DNA of 49,208 bases from Candidatus Gastranaerophilales bacterium (GCA_944326685.1 CALVEV010000010.1:1-49208); one strand, 5' to 3'. Shown: positions 17,014 through 25,949, counted from the first letter of the stretch. The notes: generated by a model not told the origin, from the letters alone. A program made the numbers and translations.

Positions 17014-18317
17014 TGCAATTTATAGATAAAACAAAAATTAAATTAGTATCAGGACGTGGCGGCAACGGCATGGTTGCTTGGCGTCGCGAAAAATATGTTG
17101 ATAAAGGTGGTCCAGCTGGAGGCGATGGTGGTAACGGTGGAGATGTTTATTTCGTTGCTGACAGATGCCTTGCAACTCTATTAGACTTTAAATATCGTTC
17201 AGTATTTAAAGCCGATAATGGTCAAAACGGTGGGATTAAAGGAATGCACGGTCGTTGTGCAAAGCATTTATATATAAAAGTTCCTCTAGGTACAATTGTA
17301 AAAGATGATGCAACAGGTAAAGTTATTGCAGATTTAACAGAAGAAGGACAAACAGTATTGATTGCAAAAGGTGGTCGTGGAGGTCGTGGAAATGCTCGTT
17401 TTGCATCTGCTCAAAAAAGAGCGCCTCAATTCTGTGAACCTGGTGAACCTGGAATTGAAAGACTTGTTGATTTAGAGTTAAAATTAATCGCTGATGTTGG
17501 GCTACTAGGTATGCCTAATGCAGGAAAATCAACATTCATTAGTGTAATAAGTTCTGCAAAACCTAAAATTGCTGATTATCCATTTACAACTCTTGTTCCA
17601 AACTTGGGTGTTGTAAAAAAATGGAATGGAGATGGATATATTGTTGCAGATATCCCAGGATTAATTGAAGGGGCAAGTGAAGGTGTTGGTTTAGGACATG
17701 AATTTTTACGTCACGTTGAAAGATGTAGATTTTTAGTTCATATTGTAGATTTAACTGCTGAAAATCCAGTTGATACATATATCAAGATTAATGAAGAATT
17801 GAAAAAACACTCAGAAGCTCTTGCTCATAGATATCAAATAGTTGTTTTAAATAAAATTGATGCTGTTGAAGAAGAAAAGACTCAATCAGTATTAGCTGAA
17901 TTTCAAAAAATGCTTCCAAATGAAAAGATTTTTACGATGTCTGCAGCAACAAAAGAGAATGTTGATGAGCTTCTTCAATATATTTCTCAAAAAGTTGATG
18001 AAATAGAAAGACCAATTGTAGAAGTAATTGTAGAAGAAGATGAAGGTGCATACAATAACGATGATAGTGCATTTGAGATCTTTAAACTTGATAAGAATAC
18101 ATTTGTTGTAGAAGGTGGAAAAATATCACGTCTTGCAAGCGTTACGGATGCTAGAAACCCAGAACAAATAATAAGATTACAAGGTATCTTAACATCTATG
18201 GGTGTGTTTGATGAACTTAATAAACTAGGGATTAAAAATGGAAACACACTTATTATAGGTCATCTTGAACTTACACACTATGATGACACATTATGGGATG
18301 AAGGCTCAGGCTACTAA
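17013..18317 (+). CDS. obgE: GTPase Obg/CgtA
   Basis: This essential GTPase acts in 50S assembly and stress signalling. The 434-residue protein has the glycine-rich N-terminal Obg domain (1-158, GRGGNG and GGPAGGDGGNGG), the G domain with G1 GMPNAGKS (166-173), DIPG and NKID, and a complete C-terminal OCT domain (about 350-425). AGGA lies about eight bases upstream of the ATG. It is divergent from tsaD with only 33 bases between start codons. Confidence 0.97.
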   Translation: MQFIDKTKIKLVSGRGGNGMVAWRREKYVDKGGPAGGDGGNGGDVYFVADRCLATLLDFKYRSVFKADNGQNGGIKGMHGRCAKHLYIKVPLGTIVKDDATGKVIADLTEEGQTVLIAKGGRGGRGNARFASAQKRAPQFCEPGEPGIERLVDLELKLIADVGLLGMPNAGKSTFISVISSAKPKIADYPFTTLVPNLGVVKKWNGDGYIVADIPGLIEGASEGVGLGHEFLRHVERCRFLVHIVDLTAENPVDTYIKINEELKKHSEALAHRYQIVVLNKIDAVEEEKTQSVLAEFQKMLPNEKIFTMSAATKENVDELLQYISQKVDEIERPIVEVIVEEDEGAYNNDDSAFEIFKLDKNTFVVEGGKISRLASVTDARNPEQIIRLQGILTSMGVFDELNKLGIKNGNTLIIGHLELTHYDDTLWDEGSGY

Positions 18318-18319
18318 GT

Positions 18320-18532
18320 TTAGGCAAAGGCATCAATACTTTTATTATGGTTTTCTTGTCTTGAAAAAACTTGTGTTAGTCTGTTTTTGAAATTCATAAT
18401 TGCATTATAAATTTCTTCATTAGAGTAACCTTCATGTTTAATTGGTAGTTCTGTTGTTGCATTTTTAGCAATGCGATTTTTTCCACAGCACGAAATAGTT
18501 GTACCAATGGTTGGTTCAAACATAACTTTCAT
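18320..18532 (-). CDS. Hypothetical protein, 70 residues
   Basis: I do not recognise this small soluble protein. A CC pair (TTISCCGKN) near the N-terminus and an asparagine-rich helical middle are its only features. I chose the ATG at 18532 because GAGG lies eight bases upstream; the GTG nine bases earlier overlaps the ribosome-binding site. The stretch from the GAGG through the ATG is identical to that in front of uridine phosphorylase. The gene converges on obgE with a two-base gap. Confidence 0.6.
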   Translation of the reverse strand: MKVMFEPTIGTTISCCGKNRIAKNATTELPIKHEGYSNEEIYNAIMNFKNRLTQVFSRQENHNKSIDAFA

Positions 18533-18694
18533 AATAAACACCTCGAATTACATATATATTATAGCAAATTAAAAAAGTTTTTCAAGGTCTAAAATATAGT
18601 CCTAGAGAGCTATTTAGCGATTTTTATAGTGTAAAAATAACACTAGAATAATATATTCTTGTTCTATATATTTAATTTTGATAATATATAAATT

Positions 18695-19612
18695 ATGGTA
18701 AAAGTATCTGTAATAGTTCCTATATATAATGCTAAGAAACATTTAAAAAGATGCTTAGATTCAATTGTTAATCAAACACTTTTTGATATTGAAATTATTT
18801 GTATAGATGATGGTTCAACTGACAATTCTATAGAAATATTAAATGAATACATAAAAAAAGATTCTAGAATAAAACTAATTCAACAAAAAAACTCAGGCCA
18901 AGGAGTTGCAAGAAATAAAGGAATTGATATTGCGCAAGGAGAATTTATTGCTTTTGTTGATGCTGATGATTATATAGAATCTGGCATGTATGAAGATTTA
19001 TACAATGCAGCTAAAAAGCATGATGTAGATTGTGTTCATTGTAATTATGATGTCATTTATACTGAAAATAATACTGTAACAACTTCATCATTGGCAGATG
19101 CAATGAATATAAGAATGGGTAAGAAAATCATCTATTATGATATACCAATGTACATTTCTGATATAAAAGCAAATATTATAACTCTTTTTGCAGGACCTAT
19201 ATGGAACAAGATATATAACTCAAAAAAAATTAAAGAATGTCATATTTATTTTCCTAATTGTAAAATGCAAGAAGATTCTTGTTTTAATATTAACGCTCAT
19301 TTATTTTTTAATAGAGTATTATTTGTTGAAAAAAAATATTACAATTATTGTGTTACATCAAAATCAATTTCAACGGGTATTGATAATGTCCATTTTGAAA
19401 TTATTGAAGCATTTAAAGCCTTAAAACAAATATTAGAAGATATTGATTTTTATAAAAAATATGAAAACTATTATCAAGATTATGTTTATTTAATGTTTTT
19501 AATTCATTTACCACATATTCCTGAAGAAGATAAAACTATATTCATAGAAAAAATTAGGCCTTATATTGGTGAAACGAAATATAAAAATTTAATAACTAAT
19601 TATTTGGAGTAA
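18695..19612 (+). CDS. Family 2 glycosyltransferase
   Basis: This cytoplasmic or membrane-associated enzyme transfers a sugar from a nucleotide-sugar, probably to a surface polysaccharide. The 305-residue protein begins with SVIVPIYNA, has the nucleotide-binding IDDGS (37-41) and the metal-binding VDADD (88-92) expected of GT-A family 2, and lacks membrane segments. The acceptor is unknown; no other glycan gene is adjacent. A GATAAT box lies nine bases before the ATG and no Shine-Dalgarno sequence is visible. The 3' end overlaps radA by 17 bases. Confidence 0.88.
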   Translation: MVKVSVIVPIYNAKKHLKRCLDSIVNQTLFDIEIICIDDGSTDNSIEILNEYIKKDSRIKLIQQKNSGQGVARNKGIDIAQGEFIAFVDADDYIESGMYEDLYNAAKKHDVDCVHCNYDVIYTENNTVTTSSLADAMNIRMGKKIIYYDIPMYISDIKANIITLFAGPIWNKIYNSKKIKECHIYFPNCKMQEDSCFNINAHLFFNRVLFVEKKYYNYCVTSKSISTGIDNVHFEIIEAFKALKQILEDIDFYKKYENYYQDYVYLMFLIHLPHIPEEDKTIFIEKIRPYIGETKYKNLITNYLE

Positions 19613-20969
19613 TACAAGACGTTATTGCTTCGATAATTTTACCAACTTTTACAATTTGAATACCTTCAAATTTTTCTTCAACTTTATTTGATTGTGGAAT
19701 TATTATTTTTTTGAATCCTAATTTTTGAACCTCTTTAATTCTTTTTTCGATATTATTAACAGCTCTAATTTCTCCAGATAAACCAACTTCTCCAACAATT
19801 GCTGTATGAGCATCAATAACAACATCTCTAGCGCAGGTTGCAACAGCCATTGCTATTCCTAAATCAGCAGCAGGTTCTTGAATATCAATTCCACCAATTA
19901 CATTAACATAAACATCTTGCTTTGATAAATTTAGACCAACTCTTTTTTCCAATACTGCAAGAATTTGGAGTACTCGACTTAAATCAACACCATTAGTAAC
20001 TCTCCTTGGAGTTGGATAAGGAGTTGTACCTACTAATGCTTGTATCTCAACTAGCATAGGACGCGTACCTTCATTAGTTACAATAATTACACTTCCTGTT
20101 GCTTGTGATTGTTGATATTCTTTTAAGAATAATTCGCTAGGATTGATAACTTCTTTTAAACCTTTTTCACACATTTCAAATATACCAACTTCAGAAGTAT
20201 TTCCAAAACGATTTTTTACAGCTCTTAAAATCCTATAAGATTTGTATTTATCACCTTCAAACTGGATAACAGTATCAACCATATGTTCAAGAACTTTAGG
20301 CCCTGCAATATTTCCTTCTTTTGTAACATGCCCAATTACAATAATTGTTATATTTTCTTGCTTTGCAATTTGCATTAATGAATTACAACACTCTCTTATT
20401 TGGGATACACTTCCCGCAGAGCTTTGAATATCTGATGAGTATATTGCCTGAATACTATCAATTACAACAACATCAGGCTTCTCTGTTGTAATTTGGTACT
20501 TTATAGAATCAAAATTAGTTTGAGAATAAATATACAAACTCTCATTTGATATATTTAATCTATCAGCTCTTAGTTTAATTTGACTTGCAGATTCTTCTGC
20601 TGAAACATATAATACTTTTTTATCTTGTTTACAAAGTTCTACACTTGATTGTAAAAGAATAGTAGATTTACCAATACCAGGATCACCAGCTATTAAAACC
20701 AAAGACCCTTGAACAAGCCCACCACCTAAAACTCTATCAAATTCAGAAATATTTGTAGGAATTCTTATTTCTTCTCCAATTTTTATTTTATTAATAGATG
20801 TTGGAGGAAGTGTATCAAGAACAACTCGTGCATTTTTTTGTTGTGATTCATTATTTATTGTTTCTTCAACAAAAGATTCCCAACTTCCACATTCAGGGCA
20901 CTTCCCCATATATCTAGCTGTTTCATATCCACACTGTTGACATACAAATTTAGTTTTTATTTTAGCCAT
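19596..20969 (-). CDS. radA: DNA repair protein RadA
   Basis: RadA (Sms) is a RecA-like branch-migration helicase of recombinational repair. The 457-residue protein has the N-terminal zinc finger (C10, C13, C24, C27), Walker A GDPGIGKS (95-102), the RadA-specific KNRFG motif and a C-terminal Lon-protease-like domain (GGIDIQEPAADLGIAMA, VGEVGLSGEIRAV) without proteolytic function. A TATAAT box (minus strand, 20976-20981) ends six bases before the ATG and there is no Shine-Dalgarno sequence, so the mRNA is probably leaderless. The promoter lies directly behind the terminator of the upstream gene. Confidence 0.96.
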   Translation of the reverse strand: MAKIKTKFVCQQCGYETARYMGKCPECGSWESFVEETINNESQQKNARVVLDTLPPTSINKIKIGEEIRIPTNISEFDRVLGGGLVQGSLVLIAGDPGIGKSTILLQSSVELCKQDKKVLYVSAEESASQIKLRADRLNISNESLYIYSQTNFDSIKYQITTEKPDVVVIDSIQAIYSSDIQSSAGSVSQIRECCNSLMQIAKQENITIIVIGHVTKEGNIAGPKVLEHMVDTVIQFEGDKYKSYRILRAVKNRFGNTSEVGIFEMCEKGLKEVINPSELFLKEYQQSQATGSVIIVTNEGTRPMLVEIQALVGTTPYPTPRRVTNGVDLSRVLQILAVLEKRVGLNLSKQDVYVNVIGGIDIQEPAADLGIAMAVATCARDVVIDAHTAIVGEVGLSGEIRAVNNIEKRIKEVQKLGFKKIIIPQSNKVEEKFEGIQIVKVGKIIEAITSCITPNN

Positions 20970-20975
20970 AGTTTA

Positions 20976-20981
20976 ATTATA
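20976..20981 (-). promoter_or_regulatory. radA -10 box
   Basis: TATAAT on the minus strand ends six bases before the radA ATG. A TTTCTT hexamer 17 bases further upstream (20999-21004) lies in the loop of the preceding terminator hairpin and is the best -35 candidate. The same TTTCTT-17 arrangement precedes the gene at 33732. Confidence 0.5.
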
Positions 20982-20988
20982 TAATAAA

Positions 20989-21019
20989 AACAGCCTTCAA
21001 GAAATTCTCCAAGGCTGTT
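20989..21019 (-). terminator. Terminator immediately upstream of radA
   Basis: Perfect nine-base arms (20989-20997 and 21011-21019, AACAGCCTT and its complement) enclose a 13-base loop. On the minus strand the hairpin is followed by TTTATTATA, the T-run of an intrinsic terminator for the gene ending at 21044. The T-run leads directly into the radA -10 box. Confidence 0.8.
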
Positions 21020-21043
21020 CCCGTTATATTGTTTTATCTATTA

Positions 21044-22045
21044 TTATTCTTCGTCAGTGTTGTCAACTTTGTCAGCAGCATCTTCTGCCATTATCGTTTT
21101 ACCTTTATCCATAGCATCTGCAGCTTTTGCGTTTGCTGTTTTTAAAGATTCATTTTCCATTGCATATGCATCAACTAATTGATTAGCAACTTGAAGTTGT
21201 TTATCTTTTAATTTTGCTTTTGTTGAAGACAACTCCATAGTTTGTTTAACAGCATGCCCAATTAAAGCTGCGCCAATTAATGCAGAAGCTGTTGTTACAG
21301 GATTTTTTAACATTGCTTTACCAGCTGTTTTCATAGCTGATACTGCTGTTTTTGTTGCTTCTAGATTTGCAACTTTTGCATAACCTTCTTTTAAGAATTT
21401 TGGCATTTTAATTTTACTTGATAAAGTTGATAATTTTTCTTTTACTCCTTTAGGAAGTGAAACTTTTGCTGCTACTGAAGATGCAAATGTCTTAATCGCT
21501 TCAGGTGCTTTATCCATTTTGGCAGCTAATTTATCTAACTTAACTCTTTTAGCAATTTTTGTTAAACTTTCAGCAGCTTTAGGTGAAATCTTTTTCAATC
21601 CAGCATCAGCAGCAACAACAGCACCTGTTGCAATTGCTGTTAAACCAGCAAATGAAACTAATGGATGTTTTTTCTCTGCTTTTTTTAGTTTTGGATTTTT
21701 AGCAGCAGCTACTTCATTAGCTACTAATACACCACTAGCAATACCCATTGCACCAGCAGTTGCACCAAATGCTTTTAACCCTGATAGTGCCTTACCTGAA
21801 ACTTTACCTTTAGTTACAATTGCTGCCGCAACTCCTGCAACTACCGGTAAAGACATTACAGCTTTACCTATATTTTTTGCAAACTTACTATTTCTTTGAT
21901 TTCTGTTATTAATAGCATAAGCCATACCATTTAGTTCTTTGTTATTTGCATTAGCAAACCTTGCAGCTTTTGCTTTTTGACGATCTGTTCCATATTGAAC
22001 ATATGGAATACCACTTTCATTGTTGACTGACACTGTCATTTTCAT
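21044..22045 (-). CDS. Hypothetical Ala/Lys-rich protein with hydrophobic segments
   Basis: I do not recognise this 333-residue protein. It is rich in alanine and lysine and alternates basic amphipathic stretches with several glycine/alanine-rich hydrophobic segments (about residues 65-80, 88-112, 130-150 and 250-268), which may be weak membrane helices. The C-terminal 60 residues look like an acidic coiled coil. I chose the ATG at 22045, because AGGAG lies about 11 bases upstream and the earlier GTG overlaps that site; an ATG two codons later is also possible. A strong terminator follows. Confidence 0.55.
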   Translation of the reverse strand: MKMTVSVNNESGIPYVQYGTDRQKAKAARFANANNKELNGMAYAINNRNQRNSKFAKNIGKAVMSLPVVAGVAAAIVTKGKVSGKALSGLKAFGATAGAMGIASGVLVANEVAAAKNPKLKKAEKKHPLVSFAGLTAIATGAVVAADAGLKKISPKAAESLTKIAKRVKLDKLAAKMDKAPEAIKTFASSVAAKVSLPKGVKEKLSTLSSKIKMPKFLKEGYAKVANLEATKTAVSAMKTAGKAMLKNPVTTASALIGAALIGHAVKQTMELSSTKAKLKDKQLQVANQLVDAYAMENESLKTANAKAADAMDKGKTIMAEDAADKVDNTDEE

Positions 22046-22196
22046 ATTAACTAACACTCCTATTTATAACACTGCACATGTATTCTAAACCTTGTGAATA
22101 TTTTTTTTGCTATTGTTACAATAAAACTTTACATAAAGTTACAATTTAGCAATTTTTTTTAAGAAAACAACTTTATATATGTGAAAGGTTAAGTGT

Positions 22197-22865
22197 ATGG
22201 ATAATACTGTAAACAATAAATATCCAAGTTATGCTGGAGTAAACATTACTTGTAATGTAATTGACCCCACAAAACTACCTCCAGACTCACCATTATTAAA
22301 GGCTCCACCTGTTTGTACTGTGGATCCTAATAATGGATCTCAGCCTGGACAAGCTTATCCTGGTAATTATTATATAAATAATTATGGAGGTTGCCCTTAC
22401 CCACCATTTATGGGACCGATGGGACCAATACAACCACAACAGCCACAAAATACAAGAAAAAAACGAGTACAAGTTCTTACAGATCAATATATTAAAAATT
22501 TAGAACAATATTTAAATAGCCCATCTGAAGATATGAGAAAATTTGCAGCTCAAGAAGTATTAAAAAGGTTAGATGAAGATAGAACTAGATATAATGATGC
22601 AGCATTAAACGCATTAATTAACAAAATGTTGCAAGATCCAGCTTGTCATAAAGTTAAAGCAACAGCTTTAACTGCACTTGAAACACAACTTGCTCAAGGA
22701 AATGATACAACGGTTAAAATCTTAACAAATATGGCTAATAATGATAAATCAAGAGATGGTGCAGATGCAGCCACTGCTGCAAATATATTGTTAAAAATGT
22801 CATCACCTACAAAATTAGTTGATGTACCAGTACAAAGTACAAATACAAAAGGAATTAGTGATTAA
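22197..22865 (+). CDS. Hypothetical protein with HEAT-like helical region
   Basis: I do not recognise this 222-residue protein. Residues 1-85 are proline-, glycine- and asparagine-rich and probably unstructured, with clusters such as PYPPFMGPMGPIQPQQPQ. Residues 90-205 are regular helices (YIKNLEQYLNSPSEDMRKF, AAQEVLKRLDED, ALTALETQLAQG) spaced like HEAT or armadillo repeats. That fits a protein-binding adaptor, which is inference. AAAGG precedes the ATG by about nine bases. One base separates it from the next gene, so the two form an operon. Confidence 0.6.
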   Translation: MDNTVNNKYPSYAGVNITCNVIDPTKLPPDSPLLKAPPVCTVDPNNGSQPGQAYPGNYYINNYGGCPYPPFMGPMGPIQPQQPQNTRKKRVQVLTDQYIKNLEQYLNSPSEDMRKFAAQEVLKRLDEDRTRYNDAALNALINKMLQDPACHKVKATALTALETQLAQGNDTTVKILTNMANNDKSRDGADAATAANILLKMSSPTKLVDVPVQSTNTKGISD

Positions 22866-22866
22866 T

Positions 22867-23355
22867 ATGAGAATGCCATTTAGAATACCTCCAAGTATAT
22901 CATCAAAAATTGCAGATTTTAGAGCTCTCTCTAAAATAGAAAAAACTGCAAAAATTGCAGGAACAATTGGTGTTGGAGCTATTCTTTATGATGCACATGA
23001 ATATGCTAAACTTGATGCATATGATAAAAAACATACCAAAAATGCAGATGCAGCTCTTAAATATTTTAAAAACACAGAATATCTAACTAATAAGAGTCAC
23101 ATAACTTCAAAATTTAAAGATTTTATGTTCCGCTGGGAATTATCTAATCGTATAAGAGGAGCTTGGAATGCAACAACCGGATATATTGGGAGTTTCTTAG
23201 GGAACTCTTTCTCTAATATCATACCTTTAGCTGCTTCAATAGGAACTCTTGCATTTAAAGGTACTAAATGCAAAATTGCTGCTGGAGTATTAGCACTATC
23301 TACATTATACAATGGTATTACTCATGGCTTTAGCCATATAAATACTAAAATATAA
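22867..23355 (+). CDS. Hypothetical protein with C-terminal hydrophobic segments
   Basis: This 162-residue protein is unrecognised. An N-terminal amphipathic region is followed by a hydrophobic stretch (KIAGTIGVGAILY, about 29-41), a charged middle, and two hydrophobic C-terminal segments (IIPLAASIGTLAF and CKIAAGVLALSTLY). It may associate with membranes. I chose the ATG at 22867, one base after the stop of the previous gene; an upstream in-frame ATG inside the previous gene is less likely. Confidence 0.55.
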   Translation: MRMPFRIPPSISSKIADFRALSKIEKTAKIAGTIGVGAILYDAHEYAKLDAYDKKHTKNADAALKYFKNTEYLTNKSHITSKFKDFMFRWELSNRIRGAWNATTGYIGSFLGNSFSNIIPLAASIGTLAFKGTKCKIAAGVLALSTLYNGITHGFSHINTKI

Positions 23356-23367
23356 TCTTGTTAATAG

Positions 23368-24402
23368 TTAAAATTGTTGTAAAAATCTCTCATCATTGTT
23401 AAAGAATAAACGAATATCATCTATTGCATATTTTAGCATCGATAAACGTTCAATTCCCATACCAAAAGCAAAACCTGTATAAACCTCTGGATCAATTCCA
23501 ACACCTTTTAATACATTAACATCAACCATTCCACAGCCTAGAACTTCTAGCCAACCTGTACCACTACAAGTTCTACAACCTTTACCTTGACACATTATAC
23601 ATTGAACATCAACCTCTGCTGATGGTTCAGTAAATGGGAAGAAACTACTTCTAAATCTTGTTGGACGAGCTGAACCAAAATATATTCTGATAAACTCGTT
23701 CAAAACACCTTTTAAATCTCCAAAAGTTATGTCTTTATCAACATATAAACCTTCTATTTGATGGAAGAAATTATTTTTACGAGCATTAACTGTTTCATTT
23801 CTATAAACTCTTCCAGGTGCTATAACCTTAATTGGAGGTGTCATATTTTCCATAGTTCTAATTTGAGCATTAGAAGTTTGACTTCTTAAAACAGTATTAG
23901 GAGCAAGTTTTGTAAAGAAGGTGTCTTGAACATCTCTTGCAGGATGATTCTTTGGAACATTCAACATATCAAAATTATAATATTCTGTTTCAACTTCAGG
24001 TGCATATTCAGTTGGAACAAGTGAGAAACCTAATGTTTGAAATATTGAAACTATTTCATTTGTTGTTGAAGTAATCGGATGAACTTTGCCACGAGCAATA
24101 TATTTACTTGGTAAAGTAATATCAATTTTTTCTTGTTTTAATTTTTCATCCAATTCTTTACGATAAAAAATTTCAGATTTTTCTTTTAAAGCTTTTTCTA
24201 ACTTTTCTGTAATTTCATTAGCTAAAGCACCTACAATTTTTTTATCCTCAACAGACAAATCTTTTAACCCTTTTTTTATAGAGTTAAATTCACCTTTACG
24301 ACTTAAATATTTTAATTTAACTTCTTCTAAATCCGCACTTGATTGTGCATTTTCAATATCTTTACTAGCTAATTCATAAATACTGTTTAACTTATCTCTC
24401 AT
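23368..24402 (-). CDS. pheS: Phenylalanyl-tRNA synthetase alpha subunit
   Basis: PheS carries the catalytic core that charges tRNA-Phe in the alpha2-beta2 synthetase. The 344-residue protein has the N-terminal coiled coil (about 1-90), the class II motifs FDMLNVPKNHPARD, TVLRSQTSNAQIRTM and the motif 3 region GFAFGMGIERLSMLKY. Residues CIMCQGKGCRTCSGTGW form a four-cysteine knuckle seen in some PheS proteins. GAGGAAG lies upstream of the ATG. The partner pheT is not adjacent; in Cyanobacteria pheS and pheT are also unlinked. The gene lies 20 bases after the metallo-hydrolase gene's coding end on the same strand order. Confidence 0.96.
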   Translation of the reverse strand: MRDKLNSIYELASKDIENAQSSADLEEVKLKYLSRKGEFNSIKKGLKDLSVEDKKIVGALANEITEKLEKALKEKSEIFYRKELDEKLKQEKIDITLPSKYIARGKVHPITSTTNEIVSIFQTLGFSLVPTEYAPEVETEYYNFDMLNVPKNHPARDVQDTFFTKLAPNTVLRSQTSNAQIRTMENMTPPIKVIAPGRVYRNETVNARKNNFFHQIEGLYVDKDITFGDLKGVLNEFIRIYFGSARPTRFRSSFFPFTEPSAEVDVQCIMCQGKGCRTCSGTGWLEVLGCGMVDVNVLKGVGIDPEVYTGFAFGMGIERLSMLKYAIDDIRLFFNNDERFLQQF

Positions 24403-24422
24403 ATCTTCCTCAATTTTATACT

Positions 24423-25040
24423 TTATACAAATTCGTTATATTTTCTCTCATGTTCAACTGTAGTATTAGTACCATGCCCTACATATAATATTGTATCACC
24501 ATCAAGAGTAAATATTTTTTCCTTTATTGTTTGAACAAGTTGAGTAAAATTTCCCCCTGGTAAATCTGTACGCCCAACACTTTCTAAGAAAATTGTATCA
24601 CCTGCAAACATCATCCCGTCAACTAAATAACCAACTCCACCTTGAGTATGCCCTGGAAGATGAATCACATCAATTTTAGTTTTACCAAGATATATTTCTT
24701 CCCCTTCATCAATATACTTATCTATTTCAGGGTGTTCAAATGGTTGCATTCCAACTGAAATCATAAAAGCATCTGATTCATCTACAATATCTTTATCATC
24801 TTTATGCATATAAACTTTTGGATTAAATTCTTTTTTGACTTTTGGAACACCCATTATATGATCAAAATGACCATGTGTTAAAAGAATATACTTCAATTTA
24901 GCATCATATTCCTTTAATACAGAACCTAATTCACTAATATAATCAGTACAATCAATCAAAGCAGCTTCTTTGGAATCTTCATCAATAAGAAGATAATTAT
25001 TGTTTGCTATAAAACCTTCTACAAACTGTCTGACTATCAT
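24423..25040 (-). CDS. Metallo-beta-lactamase-fold hydrolase (GloB-like)
   Basis: This 205-residue cytoplasmic protein is a metallo-hydrolase of the glyoxalase II-like branch. The metal-binding THGHFDH motif is at 55-61, followed by HLPGHTQGGVGY, a second ligand aspartate in MMFAGDTIF, and the terminal VGHGTNT. The C-terminal substrate-binding domain of true glyoxalase II is missing, so another thioester or related substrate is likely. Its start overlaps the end of kdsA by four bases (ATGA), so the two are translationally coupled; pheS follows. Confidence 0.85.
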   Translation of the reverse strand: MIVRQFVEGFIANNNYLLIDEDSKEAALIDCTDYISELGSVLKEYDAKLKYILLTHGHFDHIMGVPKVKKEFNPKVYMHKDDKDIVDESDAFMISVGMQPFEHPEIDKYIDEGEEIYLGKTKIDVIHLPGHTQGGVGYLVDGMMFAGDTIFLESVGRTDLPGGNFTQLVQTIKEKIFTLDGDTILYVGHGTNTTVEHERKYNEFV

Positions 25041-25852
25041 TTTCTAACAACCTCAAATATCTCTTTACACTTTGCAAATACTTTTTCAGCATCACTTAAT
25101 GATAACATATTTGGACCATCACATAACGCACAATCAGGGTTAGGATGAACTTCAAAAAATAAAACATCAGCCCCTGCAGCCATAGCACAATTTGCTAATA
25201 AAGGAACAAACCTTCTATCTCCTCCTGTACTATCACCATTAGAGCCCGGCATTTGAACACTATGAGTTGCATCAAAGACCACAGGATATCCAAACTCTTT
25301 CATTATCATAATTGACCTAAAATCAGAAACTAAATTGTTGTATCCAAATGTAGTTCCTCTATCTGTAAGCATTATTTTATTATTTCCAGAATCAATAATC
25401 TTCTGAACAAGAGATTTCATTTGTTCTGGAGCTAAAAATTGACCTTTTTTAATATTTACAATTTTTCCTGTTTTAGCAGCAGCAATCAATAAATCTGTTT
25501 GCCGACAAAGAAATGCAGGTATTTGTAGAATATCAGCAACTTCAGAAACAGGATCCGCTTGGTCTGGAGTATGGATATCAGTTACTATTGGCAAATTATA
25601 TTTATCTTTTACCAACTTTAACATTTCTAACCCTTTATCCATTCCTGGACCTCTGAATGAATTTATAGATGAACGATTTGCTTTGTCAAAAGATGATTTG
25701 AAAACATAGTTTATATCAAGTTTTTGACATATTTGTTTCAATGCATCAGCAGTTTCATCTAATATAGACTGTGACTCTATTGCACAAGGACCTGCTAAGA
25801 TAGTTAGTTTTTTATTATCCCCGATAAAAAAATTGTTTAATTCTAAAACCAT
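25037..25852 (-). CDS. kdsA: 3-deoxy-8-phosphooctulonate synthase (KDO-8-P synthase)
   Basis: KdsA condenses arabinose-5-phosphate and phosphoenolpyruvate to KDO-8-phosphate, a precursor of the LPS inner core, so its presence argues for an outer membrane with LPS. The protein has the family segments GPCAIES, KSSFDKANRSS, RGPGMDKGLEML, RQTDLLIAAAKTG and FDATHSVQMPG. I moved the start from an upstream position at 25897 to the ATG at 25852 (271 residues), which matches the usual N-terminus and lies six bases after a TATAAT box. An additional cysteine near CDGPNML hints at the metal-dependent class, but I cannot settle that. Confidence 0.95.
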   Translation of the reverse strand: MVLELNNFFIGDNKKLTILAGPCAIESQSILDETADALKQICQKLDINYVFKSSFDKANRSSINSFRGPGMDKGLEMLKLVKDKYNLPIVTDIHTPDQADPVSEVADILQIPAFLCRQTDLLIAAAKTGKIVNIKKGQFLAPEQMKSLVQKIIDSGNNKIMLTDRGTTFGYNNLVSDFRSIMIMKEFGYPVVFDATHSVQMPGSNGDSTGGDRRFVPLLANCAMAAGADVLFFEVHPNPDCALCDGPNMLSLSDAEKVFAKCKEIFEVVRK

Positions 25853-25858
25853 AAGACA

Positions 25859-25887
25859 ATTATATTTAAAAAATATTTGATTTACAA
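25859..25887 (-). promoter_or_regulatory. kdsA promoter, predicted leaderless
   Basis: TTGTAA (25882-25887) and TATAAT (25859-25864) on the minus strand are 17 bases apart. The -10 ends six bases before the ATG at 25852, so the transcription start should coincide with the start codon. No Shine-Dalgarno sequence is present. It is the cleanest example of this pattern in the window. Confidence 0.7.
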
Positions 25888-25914
25888 CTTTATCCACCTT
25901 TAATATGAAAAAAT

Positions 25915-25943
25915 TTTACCTTATATTTTGTTAGTGCTACGAT
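25915..25943 (+). promoter_or_regulatory. dnaG promoter with extended -10, predicted leaderless
   Basis: TTTACC (25915-25920), a 17-base spacer and an extended -10 (TG at 25935-25936 then TACGAT at 25938-25943) precede dnaG. The -10 ends six bases before the ATG and there is no Shine-Dalgarno sequence. The promoter lies back to back with that of kdsA. Confidence 0.65.
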
Positions 25944-25949
25944 ATTAAT

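Noticed and set aside
18320..18541. Alternative GTG starts for the genes at 18541, 3531, 22057 and 33540
   Set aside because: In each case the GTG overlaps the Shine-Dalgarno sequence of a better-placed ATG nine to twelve bases downstream.
25853..25897. kdsA start at 25897
   Set aside because: The 15 extra residues are absent from the family and span the predicted -10 box and its spacer.
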